This document shows, piece by piece, positions 62,702-64,000 of a stretch of 64,000 bases of DNA. Numbering within the stretch: position 1 is the first letter of the stretch; the number at the start of each line of letters is the position of its first letter. A model generated the notes under the pieces. It did not search any database and was not told where the DNA came from. It saw only the letters and a program-made list of their open reading frames with translations. Location: contig CBIHOV010000023.1 of the NCBI GenBank assembly GCA_966211765.1, positions 75,859 through 139,858 of the forward strand, written 5' to 3'. The position numbers and the translations under genes were made by a program. This DNA comes from Paraflavitalea sp966211765. GTDB taxonomy: Bacteria; Bacteroidota; Bacteroidia; Chitinophagales; Chitinophagaceae.

Positions 62702-63463
62702 ATGGAGAACAAACCTGATAAAAAAGAGAGGCTCCTGGCCGCCTGTAACAGTATTACCGCTAAAAACCCTAGGTTAATGAATGCCTTGAAAGAAGGTAAA
62801 ACCAACGAGCGTTTCATTTCCATGGCGTTCTGGGAGGATTACCAGTTATTTTCACTGAAGTCTTTCTTCATCGATCAGGATCTTGGAAAGGCAAAGCAGT
62901 ATTGGTACAATTGTGGTTTGCTGGATCTGCTCCTCACTACTAAATATGATGAAAAACTGCTCGACTTCGGGATCAATCACCTGGCCTATGCATTGTTAAG
63001 CGACGATCAAGCCCTCATCACAGAATATGCAAACCTCCGCCATAGCAACTATGAAGCGATGATCCAAAATGGAACAACCGCTCCCATGTTTGCGCTCCAA
63101 TGCCTGATCAAAGAGGATTGGAAAGAATTTGAGCGGGCAATGGTCATTGTAAAGACCAGGTCTGCACGTAAGTTCAAAATGGAACTGGATGCCGAATTCT
63201 ATACCGCCCTGGCTGAAAAAAACAAAACGAAGATGGAGCAGGTGATCGAAGAATTGGTATCGCCGAAAGTGCATAAGCAAAGGAATATTCATCATGTACT
63301 GGTCAATGAATTCATTTCACATCCTGCGCTCGGATACGCAAAGCTCGCCTGGATAAAAGGGATCGAGGTGGAAATAAACAGCCCTTTGATACCAAGGGAG
63401 CTTTTGCCGGTTGCTCCATTGGCAGCGTATGAAAAGATCGAATTGACCGAACCGATCAGGTAG
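62702..63463 (+). CDS. Imm49-like immunity protein
   Basis: A 253-residue all-helical cytoplasmic protein without signal or membrane segment. It resembles the Imm49 family of polymorphic-toxin immunity proteins: LLDFGINHLAYALLSDDQALITEYANLRH, PMFALQCLIKEDWKEFERAMVIVKT, then a C-terminal HPALGYAKLAWIKGIEVEINSPLIPRELLP. Family membership is judged from pattern memory. It is nine bases from the toxin-like gene and is presumably its antidote. It is followed by a strong terminator, so it is the last gene of the cluster. Confidence 0.68.
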   Translation: MENKPDKKERLLAACNSITAKNPRLMNALKEGKTNERFISMAFWEDYQLFSLKSFFIDQDLGKAKQYWYNCGLLDLLLTTKYDEKLLDFGINHLAYALLSDDQALITEYANLRHSNYEAMIQNGTTAPMFALQCLIKEDWKEFERAMVIVKTRSARKFKMELDAEFYTALAEKNKTKMEQVIEELVSPKVHKQRNIHHVLVNEFISHPALGYAKLAWIKGIEVEINSPLIPRELLPVAPLAAYEKIELTEPIR

Positions 63464-63478
63464 TATGCACCATACATT

Positions 63479-63532
63479 AAAGAGAGGGTATCTCTTATGT
63501 TTGCAAAAACAGGAGACACCCTCTCTTTATAT
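63479..63532. terminator. Bidirectional terminator after the toxin/immunity cluster
   Basis: An 11-bp perfect stem (AAAGAGAGGGT at 63479-63489, ACCCTCTCTTT at 63518-63528) with an inner TCTC/GAGA extension is followed by ATATTTTATG. It separates the cluster from the convergent fasciclin gene. Confidence 0.85.
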
Positions 63533-63570
63533 TTTATGTATACAGTACCCCTTTTACCAAATGCCAGCTA

Positions 63571-63978
63571 TCATTTTGTAAACACAGTATCCGTAGAATG
63601 CATCACCCCATTGGTGATCTTAGCATCGCGGCCAACGATCACAGCACCATCAATATGCACTGCGCCATTTTTCACTTCCACTGTTAGCTGTTTACCATTA
63701 ATGGTATTCAAAGTATCGCCATCTTTCAGGTTTTTGAATGCCACCGCTCCGTTCACAATATGATTGTTCAACAGGTCCGTAAGCCTCAGTTTATTTTGCG
63801 GCTCCAGGAGATTCCTCATCAGCCCTGGTTCCAGTTTTTCAAAAGCAAGGTCCGAAGGTGCGAAAAAAGTAAAAGGACCTGTACTGCTCAGCAACTGATC
63901 AAGGTCTGAAGAATGCACACCTTTCTTCAAGGTTTTCAGGTATTTATCCGTGTTGACAACCTGCGTAATATTTGACAT
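63571..63978 (-). CDS. Fasciclin (FAS1) domain protein
   Basis: A 135-residue protein consisting of one FAS1 domain. The two conserved regions are present: TGPFTFFAPSDLAFEKLEPGL (H1) and LTVEVKNGAVHIDGAVIVGRDAKITNGVMHSTDTVFTK (H2 with the terminal strand). FAS1 proteins mediate cell adhesion or bind small ligands. No signal peptide is visible, so this form may be cytoplasmic or use another export route. It is complete within the window, as the start codon is at 63978. Confidence 0.9.
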   Translation of the reverse strand: MSNITQVVNTDKYLKTLKKGVHSSDLDQLLSSTGPFTFFAPSDLAFEKLEPGLMRNLLEPQNKLRLTDLLNNHIVNGAVAFKNLKDGDTLNTINGKQLTVEVKNGAVHIDGAVIVGRDAKITNGVMHSTDTVFTK

Positions 63979-64000
63979 ATAGTTGATTTACCTGCCGGTA

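Noticed and set aside
1..64000. CRISPR arrays, insertion sequences, phage genes, rRNA and tRNA.
   Set aside because: No repeat-spacer pattern, transposase or integrase reading frame, or cloverleaf-like segment was seen in the short intergenic regions.

Overview
The window is ordinary chromosomal DNA from a Bacteroidota member, most likely family Chitinophagaceae (Chitinophaga/Niastella-like). The grounds are a SusC/SusD pair, a hybrid two-component regulator, type IX secretion sorting domains of both type A and type B, a GLPGLI-family protein, a large number of TonB-dependent receptors, and Bacteroidota-type promoter elements (TAnnTTTG). I see no rRNA, tRNA, CRISPR array, insertion sequence or phage gene. 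No gene-free stretch exceeds 300 bases.

Layout. (1) 1-2103: the end of an M14-type carboxypeptidase-like protein, a small cytochrome c and a DUF1772 membrane protein. (2) 2126-10539, minus strand: a TonB-dependent receptor, two tandem purple-acid-phosphatase-like enzymes and a di-haem cytochrome c peroxidase, plausibly an outer-membrane/periplasmic phosphoester-scavenging set. (3) 10760-16622: a TPR/LuxR-type regulator, a GNAT acetyltransferase, an exported Nif3-like protein and a large T9SS type B surface protein. (4) 16615-32024, minus strand: one long polysaccharide utilisation locus read from susC downwards: SusC, SusD, heparinase II/III-like lyase, GH88 unsaturated uronyl hydrolase, a mannose-6-phosphate isomerase with an extra N-terminal domain, a sugar porter, penicillin acylase, glycosylasparaginase and CutC. 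The lyase plus GH88 point to a uronic-acid-containing polysaccharide. (5) 32219-39442, minus strand: a module typical of Planctomycetes (PSCyt/DUF1549/LamG/DUF1553, DUF1501, NHL beta-propeller, and a membrane cytochrome c with leucine-rich repeats), divergent from a hybrid two-component regulator at 39671-43729. A 38-bp element (30 matches, built of 10-bp direct repeats 22 bp apart) lies at about the same distance upstream of both susC and the first gene of the planctomycete-like module, so the two operons look like one regulon.

(6) 43741-44840: an O6-methylguanine-DNA methyltransferase translationally coupled to a small protein with a caspase/CHAT-like His/Cys pattern. (7) 45040-50419: a BlaI-type repressor and M56 (BlaR1-like) protease facing a TonB-receptor-like protein and a GLPGLI protein. 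The same 15-bp operator sequence lies in front of both convergent operons, so they appear to be one derepressible system. (8) 50442-55190: an ABC-F protein with a leader that resembles an attenuator, a DUF4202 protein, a secreted zinc metalloprotease of the DUF6055 type and an exported thioredoxin.

(9) 55462-63463, plus strand: a tight five-gene cluster made of an O-antigen-ligase-like membrane protein, an unrecognised secreted helical protein, a Sel1-repeat protein with a T9SS type A signal, an 845-residue secreted protein ending in a PD-(D/E)xK nuclease-like domain, and an Imm49-like protein. This looks like a secreted toxin/immunity pair in an unusual setting. A fasciclin-domain protein closes the window.

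The observations I rate highest are the shared HTCS-type element joining the PUL with the planctomycete-like module, the shared BlaI operator, and the candidate nuclease effector/immunity pair.
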